NCBI GenBank assembly: GCA_905204225.1 | Contig: CAJKZK010000017.1 | Span: 1 to 20,476, forward strand | DNA from: an uncultured Bacillota bacterium | Lineage (GTDB): Bacteria > Bacillota_I > Bacilli_A > RFN20 > CAG-449 | Length of the DNA stretch: 20,476 nucleotides | Reading direction: 5' to 3' | Part shown: positions 1 through 6,916 of the stretch, one piece after another | How the letters are laid out: every line of letters starts with the position of its first letter | How positions within the stretch are numbered: the first letter of the stretch is position 1 | The notes under the pieces: generated by a model | Told to the model about the DNA's origin: nothing | The model's input: only the letters and a program-made list of their open reading frames with translations | Database searches by the model: none | Made by a program: the position numbers and the translations under genes

Positions 1-230
1 TCATAATTATAATATTGTAAATCATATATTTTTTGTTTTAATAATGATATTGTTTCATCATCTAAAATAAATATTTTTTCTTCTTTATTAGTTTTATTTT
101 GCTTGGTATATATAAATTTTTTATTAAAAAAATCTATTTCATAAATATTAAACATTCTTAAAAACACACTTCCAGAAGAGAAATAAAAATATTTAATATC
201 AAGATATTTATTTTTAAACCATTTAAACAT
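1..230 (-). CDS. Hypothetical protein, 3' end cut off by the window edge
   Basis: The minus-strand frame is open from an ATG at 230 to the window edge, giving at least 76 residues and no stop. I do not recognise the product. It starts MFKWFKNKY, is rich in Phe, Tyr, Ile and Lys, has no membrane segment, and has a charged Lys/Glu stretch near residues 45-55 (KTNKEEK). It lies 16 bases beyond the ylbE stop on the same strand. There is no Shine-Dalgarno before the ATG. Instead a perfect TATAAT ends six bases upstream, so the mRNA may begin at or next to the start codon. An in-frame ATG at 155, with GGAAG further upstream, is an alternative but less likely start. In Bacillus ylbE is followed by ylbF, and this protein does not look like YlbF. 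Confidence 0.55.
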   Translation of the reverse strand, partial: MFKWFKNKYLDIKYFYFSSGSVFLRMFNIYEIDFFNKKFIYTKQNKTNKEEKIFILDDETISLLKQKIYDLQYYNY

Positions 231-236
231 ATTTAT

Positions 237-266
237 ATTATACTAATTACATTAATTCTTTAGCAA
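237..266 (-). promoter_or_regulatory. Promoter for the partial gene, inside the 3' end of ylbE
   Basis: On the minus strand there is TTGCTA (261-266), an 18-base spacer and a consensus TATAAT (237-242). Six bases then separate the -10 from the ATG at 230. The spacing places the transcription start at about the A of the ATG, which implies a leaderless mRNA. The -35 lies inside the ylbE coding region. Confidence 0.55.
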
Positions 267-456
267 GAGTTATCATCATTGACAAATCATCAATTTTATC
301 TACTATTCTTTTTCGTCTTTTTATTTTATAATCATCAATAAAATCTCTAAATTTAGTAGGATCTCTATTAAGTATTTTATACCAAGAAGGATTTTCTCTT
401 AAAAACATATAATAATCATTATTTTTATCTAATTGAGTTAAGATTTCGCTTCTCAT
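247..456 (-). CDS. ylbE: YlbE-like protein
   Basis: This 69-residue protein matches the small YlbE-like family of Bacilli. It has a hydrophobic N-terminal helix, the motif FLRENPSWYKILNRDP (about residues 18-33), a basic middle (KIKRRKR) and a C-terminal helix rich in Met and Leu. The family's function is not established. Its ATG overlaps the TAA of the preceding ylbD gene by one base (TAATG), so translational coupling is likely. An AGAG-type Shine-Dalgarno lies in the end of ylbD. The ylbD-ylbE order is the same as in Bacillus subtilis, which strengthens both assignments. Confidence 0.75.
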   Translation of the reverse strand: MRSEILTQLDKNNDYYMFLRENPSWYKILNRDPTKFRDFIDDYKIKRRKRIVDKIDDLSMMITLAKELM

Positions 457-824
457 TAATCATCATCTCTTTTATAAGGTCTTTGATTTCTTCTTGTCGA
501 AGAAAAAGAAGAAGTCTCATCATTAACTGTTATTTCTGACAAAATATTTAATATTTTTTTCATACCATTTAAACCATCAGATATTTTATCAACATCTAGT
601 CCAGAAATCATATTTATAAATGAAGATAAAGAATCATCTTTTTCATCTTTTTCTTTGGTTTCTTCATTTTTTATTGGTTCTTCATCTTTAAAAATTTCAT
701 CATCTTTACCATATAAATCATATCTTTCATATAATTCTTGCCAAGTAGTTTCATTGTTTTTAACTTTTTCTTTTAAATATGGTTTATTTTTTATAAATTC
801 TTTAAATTCTTCAAAAGTATTCAT
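456..824 (-). CDS. ylbD: YlbD-like (spore coat-type) protein
   Basis: This is a 122-residue protein. The N-terminal part reads TFEEFKEFIKNKPYL, followed by TTWQELYERYDLYGKDDE, which matches the N-terminal block of Bacillus YlbD (a short segment, then WQ.(L/F)YEEW.LLGEDD). A Glu/Lys-rich acidic linker follows (about 48-67), then a hydrophobic helix (SSFINMISGLDVDKI), a second helix and a basic/acidic tail ending RDDD. The start was placed at 824 because GGTGAT lies 6-11 bases upstream. The open frame extends to 893 but adds an unrelated hydrophobic stretch with no ribosome-binding site. YlbD is annotated as a putative coat protein in Bacillus. Whether this organism sporulates cannot be told from the window. 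Confidence 0.75.
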   Translation of the reverse strand: MNTFEEFKEFIKNKPYLKEKVKNNETTWQELYERYDLYGKDDEIFKDEEPIKNEETKEKDEKDDSLSSFINMISGLDVDKISDGLNGMKKILNILSEITVNDETSSFSSTRRNQRPYKRDDD

Positions 825-888
825 ATTATCACCATTAATAAGATATGCAAAAAAAATACAAAAGAACGATAAAAATAAAAGAATACAC

Positions 889-919
889 ACCAAAATAAAC
901 TTTATTCATAAAATAAAGT
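889..919 (+). promoter_or_regulatory. Candidate sporulation-type promoter and 8-bp inverted repeat before the YjcZ-like gene
   Basis: Upstream of 937 there is AC (889-890), 16 bases, then CATAAAATA (907-915). This fits the loose mother-cell sigma-K pattern of AC, about 16 bases, then CATAnnnTA. The -10 is overlapped by an inverted repeat, ACTTTATT (899-906) and AATAAAGT (912-919), with a 5-base loop. The repeat could be an operator or just AT-rich symmetry. No good vegetative -35/-10 pair was seen here. The match is short, so this is a hypothesis. Confidence 0.3.
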
Positions 920-936
920 GGTTAGGAGGTAAAATT

Positions 937-1101
937 ATGTACAATTACGGTTATCCTCAAGGAGGTTATGGCTGTCCATGTAGTGGTGGAAATACATCTG
1001 CATGGGGTGGAGTCTTTGCTTTTGTCCTTGTTTTATTTATTTTATTAGTAATCATAGGATTTGGTACTAACAATTATCTTAATAACAATCAAACTTATTA
1101 A
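937..1101 (+). CDS. YjcZ/SscA-type tiny transmembrane protein
   Basis: This 54-residue protein has a Gly/Tyr/Cys-rich head (YGYPQGGYGCPC) followed by a single membrane helix, GGVFAFVLVLFILLVIIG (about 24-41), and a polar Asn-rich tail. A short Gly/Cys-rich head followed by (G/A)FALIVVLFILLIIVG is the signature of the YjcZ/SscA family, small membrane proteins of Bacillus, several of which are made during sporulation. A strong AGGAGG Shine-Dalgarno lies 6-7 bases before the ATG. The gene stands alone: ylbD diverges upstream and an intrinsic terminator follows at once. The family assignment rests on the membrane motif and the size, because the protein is too short for much else. Confidence 0.7.
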   Translation: MYNYGYPQGGYGCPCSGGNTSAWGGVFAFVLVLFILLVIIGFGTNNYLNNNQTY

Positions 1102-1119
1102 TTAATATAAGAAATGATT

Positions 1120-1149
1120 AACGGAAAGTGTAATTCTTTCCGTTTTTTA
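1120..1149 (+). terminator. Rho-independent terminator after the YjcZ-like gene
   Basis: ACGGAAAG (1121-1128) pairs with CTTTCCGT (1136-1143) across a 7-base loop, followed by a T-rich tract. This is one of the most GC-rich short segments in the region. Confidence 0.85.
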
Positions 1150-1167
1150 TTTTATTTTTTTTATTAC

Positions 1168-1187
1168 TTTGCTACAATAATCCTATG
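1168..1187 (+). promoter_or_regulatory. Extended -10 promoter of def, apparently leaderless
   Basis: TGC followed by TACAAT (1173-1178) forms an extended -10 element. Six bases (AATCCT) separate it from the ATG at 1185. There is no Shine-Dalgarno between the upstream terminator and the ATG. The geometry puts the first transcribed base on the start codon. Confidence 0.5.
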
Positions 1188-1736
1188 AAAAAAATAGATT
1201 TTAAAATTATTGATGACAAGAATGCATTGTTAAGAAAAGAATGTGAAAAAGTTTCTTTACCTGATGAAAAAATTAAAGAAACTCTTTTAAATATGGTTGA
1301 ATATTTAAAATTATCTCAAGATGATGAATACGCTGAAAAAAATAATATTCGTTCAGGAGTAGGTTTAGCTGCTCCACAAATTGGAATTAATAAATGTTTT
1401 TTTGCAATATATTATATAAATGAAAATGATAAAGAAATTAAATATGGTTTAATTAATCCAAAAATAATTTCTTCATCAGTAAGAAAATGTGCTTTAAAAG
1501 GTGGTGAAGGTTGCTTATCTGTTAAAAAAGATCATCCAGGATATGTATATAGATACGCTAAAATCACTTTAAGAGCCTTCGATATATTTGAAAATAAAGA
1601 AATTGATATTGTTGCCAAAAATTATGATGCAATTGTTCTTCAACATGAATTAGACCATTTAAGTGGTATTCTTTATTATGATAAGATTGATAAATCAAAT
1701 CCTTTTAAAGAAATAGATAATTCATTTTTAATTTAA
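1185..1736 (+). CDS. def: Peptide deformylase
   Basis: This 183-residue cytoplasmic metalloenzyme removes the formyl group from the N-terminal Met of new proteins. All three family motifs are present: GVGLAAPQIG (58-67), EGCLS with the metal-binding Cys110 (108-112), and QHELDH with metal ligands His154 and His158 and catalytic Glu155. The insertion between the N-terminal helix and motif 1 and the overall length fit the Gram-positive type 2 enzymes. The ATG lacks a Shine-Dalgarno but is preceded by a well-placed -10 element, so initiation is probably leaderless. The first membrane paralog follows 25 bases after the stop, and its homology block with the next paralog begins at the def stop codon. 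Confidence 0.95.
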   Translation: MKKIDFKIIDDKNALLRKECEKVSLPDEKIKETLLNMVEYLKLSQDDEYAEKNNIRSGVGLAAPQIGINKCFFAIYYINENDKEIKYGLINPKIISSSVRKCALKGGEGCLSVKKDHPGYVYRYAKITLRAFDIFENKEIDIVAKNYDAIVLQHELDHLSGILYYDKIDKSNPFKEIDNSFLI

Positions 1737-1841
1737 ATTTTTATTTTTGGTGAGGTAAAACATGAATGAACAAAATTTAAAAATTTCTAAATCAAGTATT
1801 TATAAAATTTGCTTGATTATTTTAGCATTATTATTTGCTTT
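1733..1841 (+). repeat. 109-bp direct repeat, copy 1
   Basis: This block runs from the def stop codon through the ribosome-binding site and first 26 or so codons of the first membrane paralog. It matches 2786-2894 with two mismatches (1751 T versus 2804 G, and 1795 A versus 2848 G). Identity drops sharply after it. Confidence 0.9.
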
Positions 1842-2730
1842 TGCAACATTTATGCCTTTTATTATAAAAGTTGATAATTCATCAGTTGGTTTTTTTCAAG
1901 TTTTGTTTGATAACATTCTTAATTTTAAATCACCTGAACACCCTTATAACATTATGGGTTACTCATTATCTAATATTATTATTTCATTAATTGCAATAAT
2001 TTCTATTTTAACCACAAGTATGATTTCTTGTTATAAAAATATTATTTTTTTAATAAACAAAGAAGAAAAAAATGATACATTATTTTTAAGTATTACTATT
2101 GGATTATATTTCGGATTTGCATCATTAATATGCTTAAAAACTGGAGGTGTTTTTACTTCTTTAAGGGAATTAAAGGGTCAAAGCTATAATTATTTTTATT
2201 TGACAATGTCTATAATTGCTATAACATATTTCATAGTTAGAAAAATAGAATATTATCATTTATCTCTTACAAATTTTAATACCAAATTATTTATAAAAGT
2301 TATATTTGAAACATTATCTTTATGTTTTTCTTTTATTCTTATTAATTGCTTTGTCTTACAAGAGTTTCATACAACAAGTGAATATGCATCTTCTAATATA
2401 GGTGCAATTACAATAGATATGTTAAAAAGTGAAAATATTTCTGATATTTTATTTATTATTATAATCTATTTTATTCCATTATTATTAAGTTTTAATTTTG
2501 TAATTCAAAGTCTTTCTCATTATAGATTTATTAAAATAAAACTTTTCAGCGCTATTAATACTATTTTTCTAATCTTTTTACCATTAATTTTCATTAGTAT
2601 TTCTTTTAAAGATTCTGATATATTATTTATTACGTCATCTTTTATTTATAATGTTATTATTTTCACAATACCTTTAATTTTAATTGTATTGGAACAAATA
2701 TTTTTGAAAAAAATCAATAATAACCAATAA
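1762..2730 (+). CDS. Polytopic membrane protein, paralog 1 of 3
   Basis: This 322-residue protein has about eight predicted membrane segments (roughly 12-33, 65-89, 105-124, 142-159, 174-198, 226-248, 260-281 and 286-315). The N-terminus is MNEQNLKISKSSIYK, identical to the next gene except for one residue. Landmarks shared with paralog 2 are the cytoplasmic-looking NKEEKNDTLFL loop, GLYFG in TM3 and FVIQSL after TM6. I recognise no transporter or enzyme motif and assign no function. The ribosome-binding site GGTGAGG lies about 8 bases before the ATG. The gene probably shares the def transcript, although the repeated upstream block could carry its own signal. It may be a lineage-specific envelope family. 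Confidence 0.85.
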   Translation: MNEQNLKISKSSIYKICLIILALLFAFATFMPFIIKVDNSSVGFFQVLFDNILNFKSPEHPYNIMGYSLSNIIISLIAIISILTTSMISCYKNIIFLINKEEKNDTLFLSITIGLYFGFASLICLKTGGVFTSLRELKGQSYNYFYLTMSIIAITYFIVRKIEYYHLSLTNFNTKLFIKVIFETLSLCFSFILINCFVLQEFHTTSEYASSNIGAITIDMLKSENISDILFIIIIYFIPLLLSFNFVIQSLSHYRFIKIKLFSAINTIFLIFLPLIFISISFKDSDILFITSSFIYNVIIFTIPLILIVLEQIFLKKINNNQ

Positions 2731-2762
2731 AATTTAAAAACCTATTATTTAATTTTATTTTA

Positions 2763-2771
2763 TGATAAAAT
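2763..2771 (+). promoter_or_regulatory. Candidate extended -10 for paralog 2
   Basis: TGA followed by TAAAAT (2766-2771) forms an extended -10 some 45 bases before the ATG at 2815, in the gap between the two membrane genes. No convincing -35 was seen. It would let paralog 2 be transcribed independently of def. Confidence 0.35.
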
Positions 2772-2785
2772 CATTATAACAATAA

Positions 2786-2894
2786 TTAAATTTTTATTTT
2801 TGGGGAGGTAAAACATGAATGAACAAAATTTAAAAATTTCTAAATCAGGTATTTATAAAATTTGCTTGATTATTTTAGCATTATTATTTGCTTT
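2786..2894 (+). repeat. 109-bp direct repeat, copy 2
   Basis: This is the partner of 1733-1841. It covers the upstream T-rich stretch, the Shine-Dalgarno (GGGGAGG here, GGTGAGG in copy 1) and the start of paralog 2. 107 of 109 positions are identical. Confidence 0.9.
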
Positions 2895-3828
2895 AGCAGT
2901 ATTTATACCATTTTTAACTAACTATTATGGTAAAACATTTGGTTTTTTTAATGGTATCTTAGAATTCTTTGATACATTCATCAAAGTTGATAAGTATTCA
3001 GGCAATCCAACACTTAATTTTATAATATATTTAGTATTTGCTATATCTATTTTAAGTATGTGCATTATTAGTTTTATTAAAAATACACATTATTTACTAA
3101 ATAAAGAAGAAAAAGAAGATACTTTATTTTTAACAATTGGTATTGGTTTATATCTTGGTGCTGCATTCTTTACATGTATAAAAAGAGGCGCAATATATTT
3201 AAGTATAAATCAATATAATGGCACTATTAGCAGTCAAAGTTTTACACCATTTTTTGGGTATATGTGTTTAATTTCTATCATTTATTTTATTTTTATCAAA
3301 ATTAAATATTATGATTTATCTTTAAAAAACTTAAATTCCAAATTATTTATTAAATGTTGTATTGAATCTTTATGTTTAATATTCGCTTTTATTGCTATTA
3401 CATCTTTTTTTAATTTAGATTTTGGCACAAGAACAACTAGAGATTCTTTTGATGGAAGCGTGATTACAAATGTATACTTTAAAGATATGAATTATTTTAT
3501 ACAATATTTAAAAGGATATGATGGTGATGCTCCTAAAAATGGTGAATTATTAATTTTTGTTATTTCATCAATACCATTATTATTAGCTGCTAATTTTGTT
3601 ATCCAATCATTAACAAGTAAAAAATTATTTATAGTTAAAATTTGTTCTAATGTTGTTGCGTTAATATTAGTCATAGTACCTTTTATTATATTTGCTTCTA
3701 TTATTGCTAATAGCAAAACAATGGTCTTTTTATCTTCTTCTAATTTATTTATTTTCTTAATTTGTTTAATACCATTAATTTTAAACATTTTAGAAAAGAT
3801 ATTTTTAGATAGAAATACTAATTATTAG
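2815..3828 (+). CDS. Polytopic membrane protein, paralog 2 of 3
   Basis: This 337-residue membrane protein has about eight hydrophobic helices in the same arrangement as the gene before it. It shares the N-terminal MNEQNLKISKS segment, the NKEEKEDTLFL loop, IGLYLG in TM3, a KLFIK helix start near the middle and FVIQSL after TM6. Outside the first 26 residues the two proteins have clearly diverged. A polar loop of about 40 residues (around 197-237, with FDGSVITNVYFKD and GYDGDAPKNG) is longer than in paralog 1. The Shine-Dalgarno GGGGAGG is stronger than that of paralog 1. The function is unknown, and the tandem arrangement indicates local duplication. Confidence 0.85.
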   Translation: MNEQNLKISKSGIYKICLIILALLFALAVFIPFLTNYYGKTFGFFNGILEFFDTFIKVDKYSGNPTLNFIIYLVFAISILSMCIISFIKNTHYLLNKEEKEDTLFLTIGIGLYLGAAFFTCIKRGAIYLSINQYNGTISSQSFTPFFGYMCLISIIYFIFIKIKYYDLSLKNLNSKLFIKCCIESLCLIFAFIAITSFFNLDFGTRTTRDSFDGSVITNVYFKDMNYFIQYLKGYDGDAPKNGELLIFVISSIPLLLAANFVIQSLTSKKLFIVKICSNVVALILVIVPFIIFASIIANSKTMVFLSSSNLFIFLICLIPLILNILEKIFLDRNTNY

Positions 3829-3870
3829 TATTAATTTTTATAATTAAAAATATATTCTACGGAGGTATAT

Positions 3871-5082
3871 ATGAAAATTTGTTCTAATTGTAATAAAGAA
3901 TTTGATGATGAGTTTAATTTTTGTCCTTTTTGTGGAACTCAATATGGGAAAATTGAGTGTCCAAATTGTCACAAATTATTAAACAAAGCATCTTCTTTTT
4001 GTGGTTATTGTGGTCATGAATTAAGCATTAAAGAATCAGATATAAAAGAAAATAATACTAAACCAAATTTACAAAATATATATAATCTAATAATGAAAAT
4101 TTCTTTAATTATTTTATCATCATTATTTTTAATTGCGATATTTTGTCCTTTTTTTACAGTTTCTTATCAAGCAACCAATTATTTACCAATAAGTGATAAC
4201 ATTAGTATCTTTTCTTTTTATTCTAGTGATTATTTCGATTTCATAGATCAAGGAAATAATATTCTATTTGCTGATTCTATCATAAATCTTATCATTATAT
4301 CAATAAGTATAATTTGTACAATTTCATTTTCAATTTTTTCAATAATTAAAAATTCTATTTCATTAGTTAAAAAAGATGATAAAATTGATTATTCATTTTC
4401 TTTATTATCAAGTACATTTTATTTCTGTACTATGTTCATCAGTGGTTTTTGCACAATTGGATTAGTAAACGAAACAGTTTCTAATCAAATTATGATGTCT
4501 TCTTCTATAGGAATATTTCCTATAATTTTAATTATTTTAATTTGTTTAATAATAATTAGTAAATTTGTTTTAAAAATTTGTTTAGTAGATAGAAAAATAA
4601 ATACTAAATCATTAATTATAAATTTATTTAGTATTATTTCTTATATTTTAAATATTATTATAATTATTTTATTAGTAGGACCATTAATAACTATTAAAAA
4701 TACTAGTGGTGTTGCTAATATGCCTGCTTTTTTATCATTAATATCAATGCAAGAAGCTAATGTATCTCAAAATTGTATAAACAAATTAATTATATGTTAT
4801 AGCTTTAATTTAATAATTCTTATTTTAAATATAATAAATTTACCTTTTAATCCTAGAAACAATTCAAAACACACATTAGCTAATTTAATTATCACTTCAC
4901 TTTCATTCTTATTAAGTGTTTTATTTATCATTATTACAGGTACAACAATAATAGATTTATGTCAATATATTGTAAAAGGAAGCAAAGTTTTTGTTGCTAG
5001 TAATATTATTGCTTGTTTAATTTTACAATTCATTACTTTAGGATTATCTATCACAAAATTTGTAATAATTAAAAAAAATTAA
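3871..5082 (+). CDS. Double zinc-ribbon polytopic membrane protein, paralog 3 of 3
   Basis: This is a 403-residue protein with two parts. Residues 1-50 form a double zinc ribbon: Cys4/Cys7 with Cys18/Cys21, and Cys30/Cys33 with Cys44/Cys47, each ending C..CG. After a charged linker (about 51-68) come seven or eight membrane helices. The first helix region, MKISLIILSSLFLIAIFCPFF, resembles the start of the two upstream paralogs (IYKICLIILALLFA), and an IKNSISLVKKDDKIDYSF loop parallels their KNxxxLxxKEEKxDTLF loop. This suggests the same membrane domain with an added metal-binding head, probably cytoplasmic. The Shine-Dalgarno GGAGG lies 7 bases before the ATG. The function is unknown. Confidence 0.85.
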   Translation: MKICSNCNKEFDDEFNFCPFCGTQYGKIECPNCHKLLNKASSFCGYCGHELSIKESDIKENNTKPNLQNIYNLIMKISLIILSSLFLIAIFCPFFTVSYQATNYLPISDNISIFSFYSSDYFDFIDQGNNILFADSIINLIIISISIICTISFSIFSIIKNSISLVKKDDKIDYSFSLLSSTFYFCTMFISGFCTIGLVNETVSNQIMMSSSIGIFPIILIILICLIIISKFVLKICLVDRKINTKSLIINLFSIISYILNIIIIILLVGPLITIKNTSGVANMPAFLSLISMQEANVSQNCINKLIICYSFNLIILILNIINLPFNPRNNSKHTLANLIITSLSFLLSVLFIIITGTTIIDLCQYIVKGSKVFVASNIIACLILQFITLGLSITKFVIIKKN

Positions 5083-5087
5083 CTAAT

Positions 5088-5110
5088 AATTTTCGATAAA
5101 AATTTTTTAT
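5088..5110 (+). terminator. Weak AT-only terminator candidate after the membrane gene cluster
   Basis: AATTTT (5088-5093) can pair with AAAATT (5099-5104) around a 5-base loop, followed by a T-rich run. The stem has no G-C pairs, so it would be weak. It is the only hairpin with a T tract seen between the cluster and the rnjA promoter. Confidence 0.25.
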
Positions 5111-5175
5111 TTTTTCTTATTTTAGAAAATAATATTATTATGTTTACAATTTAAAAAATTTTATCTATAATTTTA

Positions 5176-5202
5176 TTGACTTAGAAAATTATAAAAAATA
5201 AT
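5176..5202 (+). promoter_or_regulatory. Vegetative promoter candidate for rnjA
   Basis: TTGACT (5176-5181) is followed by AATAAT (5197-5202) with a 15-base spacer. The spacer is short, but this is one of the best TTGACA-like -35 elements in the window. A GAGGT ribosome-binding site follows at 5214-5218, about 12 bases before the ATG. Confidence 0.45.
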
Positions 5203-5230
5203 TAACGAAAGATGAGGTAATTACTAGTTT

Positions 5231-6916
5231 ATGTCAAATTTTTCTACGATGAATTCACCTGTGCAAATATATGCTTTAGGTGGTCTTAATGAAGTTGGTA
5301 AAAATACTTATTGTATTGAAGATGATAATAATTTAATTATTATAGATGCAGGTGTTATGTTCCCTGAAGAATCTGTTTTAGGAATTAATTATGTTATTCC
5401 TGATTATACACATTTAAAAGATAATAGATGGAAAATAAGAGCCCTTTTTATTACTCATGGTCATGAAGATCATATAGGTGGTATTCCATTTTTAATTCAA
5501 AATGTTAATATTCCTGTAATTTACGCTCCAAAATTAGCAGCAGCTTTAATTAAACATAAGCTAGAAGAAAATAATATCAAAGAAAAAGTTAATATTATTG
5601 AAATAGATGAAGATTCTGATATCAATATCTGCGATGATTTTAGAGTAACATTTTTCCATATGACTCACTCTATTCCTGATTCTTATGGTATATCAGTAGA
5701 AACCCATCAAGGAAGAATTGTTACAACTGGTGATTTTAAAATCGATTTAACTCCTGTTGATAAAGATATTTCTTTAAATAAAATAGCCAATATTGGAGAA
5801 GAAGGTGTAGATTTATTAATGTCTGATTCTACTAATGCCGAAAAAGAAGGTTACACTCCAAGTGAAAAATCAGTTATTAATTCAATTAATGAAGTATTTA
5901 CTAAAGCTCCTGGTAGATTAATTATTTCTACATTCTCAAGTAATGTATCAAGAATTCAACAAATAGTAGAAGCTGCAGTAAATCATAATCGCAAAATATT
6001 AGTCATAGGTCGATCAATGGATTCAATCATTAATATGGCTAGAAAATATGGTTATATTCACATTCCAGATTCTGCAATATTAAGTGCAGAAAATGTTAAA
6101 ACAGTTAAAGCAAATCAAATATGCATTTTATGTACAGGTTCTCAAGGAGAACCAATGGCTGCATTAAGCAGAATTGCTAATAATGAACATCCTTCAGTAA
6201 AAATTATTCCTGGTGATACAATTGTCTTCTCTTCATCACCAATTCCTGGTAATACTGCTTCAATTAATAGGGTTGTTAATCAATTAACTAGATTAGGTGC
6301 TAATGTATTAACTAATTCTGTATTACTTAATTTACATGCATCAGGTCACCCTTCAAAACAAGAATTACGTTTAATATTAAAATTAGTAAAACCTAAATAT
6401 TTTATGCCAGTTCATGGTGATTATAGAATGTTAAGAATTCATGCTGAACTTGCTGAACAAATGGGTATACCTAAAGAAAACACTTTTGTTTTAGGTAATG
6501 GTGATGTTTTAACTTTATATCATCACAAAATTACTCCTGGTAGAAGAATTCAAGCTGATGATATTTATATTGATGGAAAAGATATTTCAGGCTTATCTAC
6601 TGCAGTTATTAAAGATAGAAAGATTTTAAGTGAAGATGGTATGATTGCAGTTTTAGTTACAATTGATTCTAAAACTAATTCATTATTATTAAAGCCTCAA
6701 ATTGTTTCTAAAGGCTTCCTTTCTAATTCTTCAAAGACAGATTTAATTTATGAAAAAGTAAGTGAATTAGTAGAACATGATTTACATAAAATATTAGAAA
6801 ACAAAGTAACTTTTGGTGAAATTAAAAACACTATTAGAAATACTGTTTCTCAATATATGATGGCTAAAACTCATCGTAATCCGATGGTCATTCCTCTAGT
6901 AATGAATAAATTATGA
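5231..6916 (+). CDS. rnjA: Ribonuclease J1
   Basis: This 561-residue metallo-beta-lactamase/beta-CASP ribonuclease acts as 5'-to-3' exonuclease and endonuclease in mRNA decay and rRNA maturation. The zinc motif HGHEDHIGG (76-84) is intact, which distinguishes it from RNase J2, where this motif is altered. Other landmarks are SDSTNAEKEG, the beta-CASP stretch STFSSNVSRIQQ, CTGSQGEPMAALSRIAN, HASGHPSKQEL and MPVHGDYRM. The C-terminal domain ends HRNPMVIPLVMNKL, as in Bacillus RnjA, and the length is also typical (about 555). The start at 5231 gives the expected IYALGGLNEVGKN strand near the N-terminus. The gene stops at TGA, overlapping the ATG of maf by 4 bases. Confidence 0.95.
   Translation: MSNFSTMNSPVQIYALGGLNEVGKNTYCIEDDNNLIIIDAGVMFPEESVLGINYVIPDYTHLKDNRWKIRALFITHGHEDHIGGIPFLIQNVNIPVIYAPKLAAALIKHKLEENNIKEKVNIIEIDEDSDINICDDFRVTFFHMTHSIPDSYGISVETHQGRIVTTGDFKIDLTPVDKDISLNKIANIGEEGVDLLMSDSTNAEKEGYTPSEKSVINSINEVFTKAPGRLIISTFSSNVSRIQQIVEAAVNHNRKILVIGRSMDSIINMARKYGYIHIPDSAILSAENVKTVKANQICILCTGSQGEPMAALSRIANNEHPSVKIIPGDTIVFSSSPIPGNTASINRVVNQLTRLGANVLTNSVLLNLHASGHPSKQELRLILKLVKPKYFMPVHGDYRMLRIHAELAEQMGIPKENTFVLGNGDVLTLYHHKITPGRRIQADDIYIDGKDISGLSTAVIKDRKILSEDGMIAVLVTIDSKTNSLLLKPQIVSKGFLSNSSKTDLIYEKVSELVEHDLHKILENKVTFGEIKNTIRNTVSQYMMAKTHRNPMVIPLVMNKL

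Noticed and set aside
825..893. Upstream extension of ylbD with a hydrophobic N-terminus
   Set aside because: There is no ribosome-binding site at 893. GGTGAT precedes the ATG at 824, which matches the family's N-terminus.
655..936. Plus-strand open frame reading through the ylbD region into the YjcZ-like gene
   Set aside because: It is antisense to ylbD and only extends the frame of the small gene. The AGGAGG site at 924-930 marks the real start at 937.
3492..3788. Minus-strand open frame inside membrane paralog 2
   Set aside because: It is antisense to a clear membrane protein and has no ribosome-binding site or recognisable domain.
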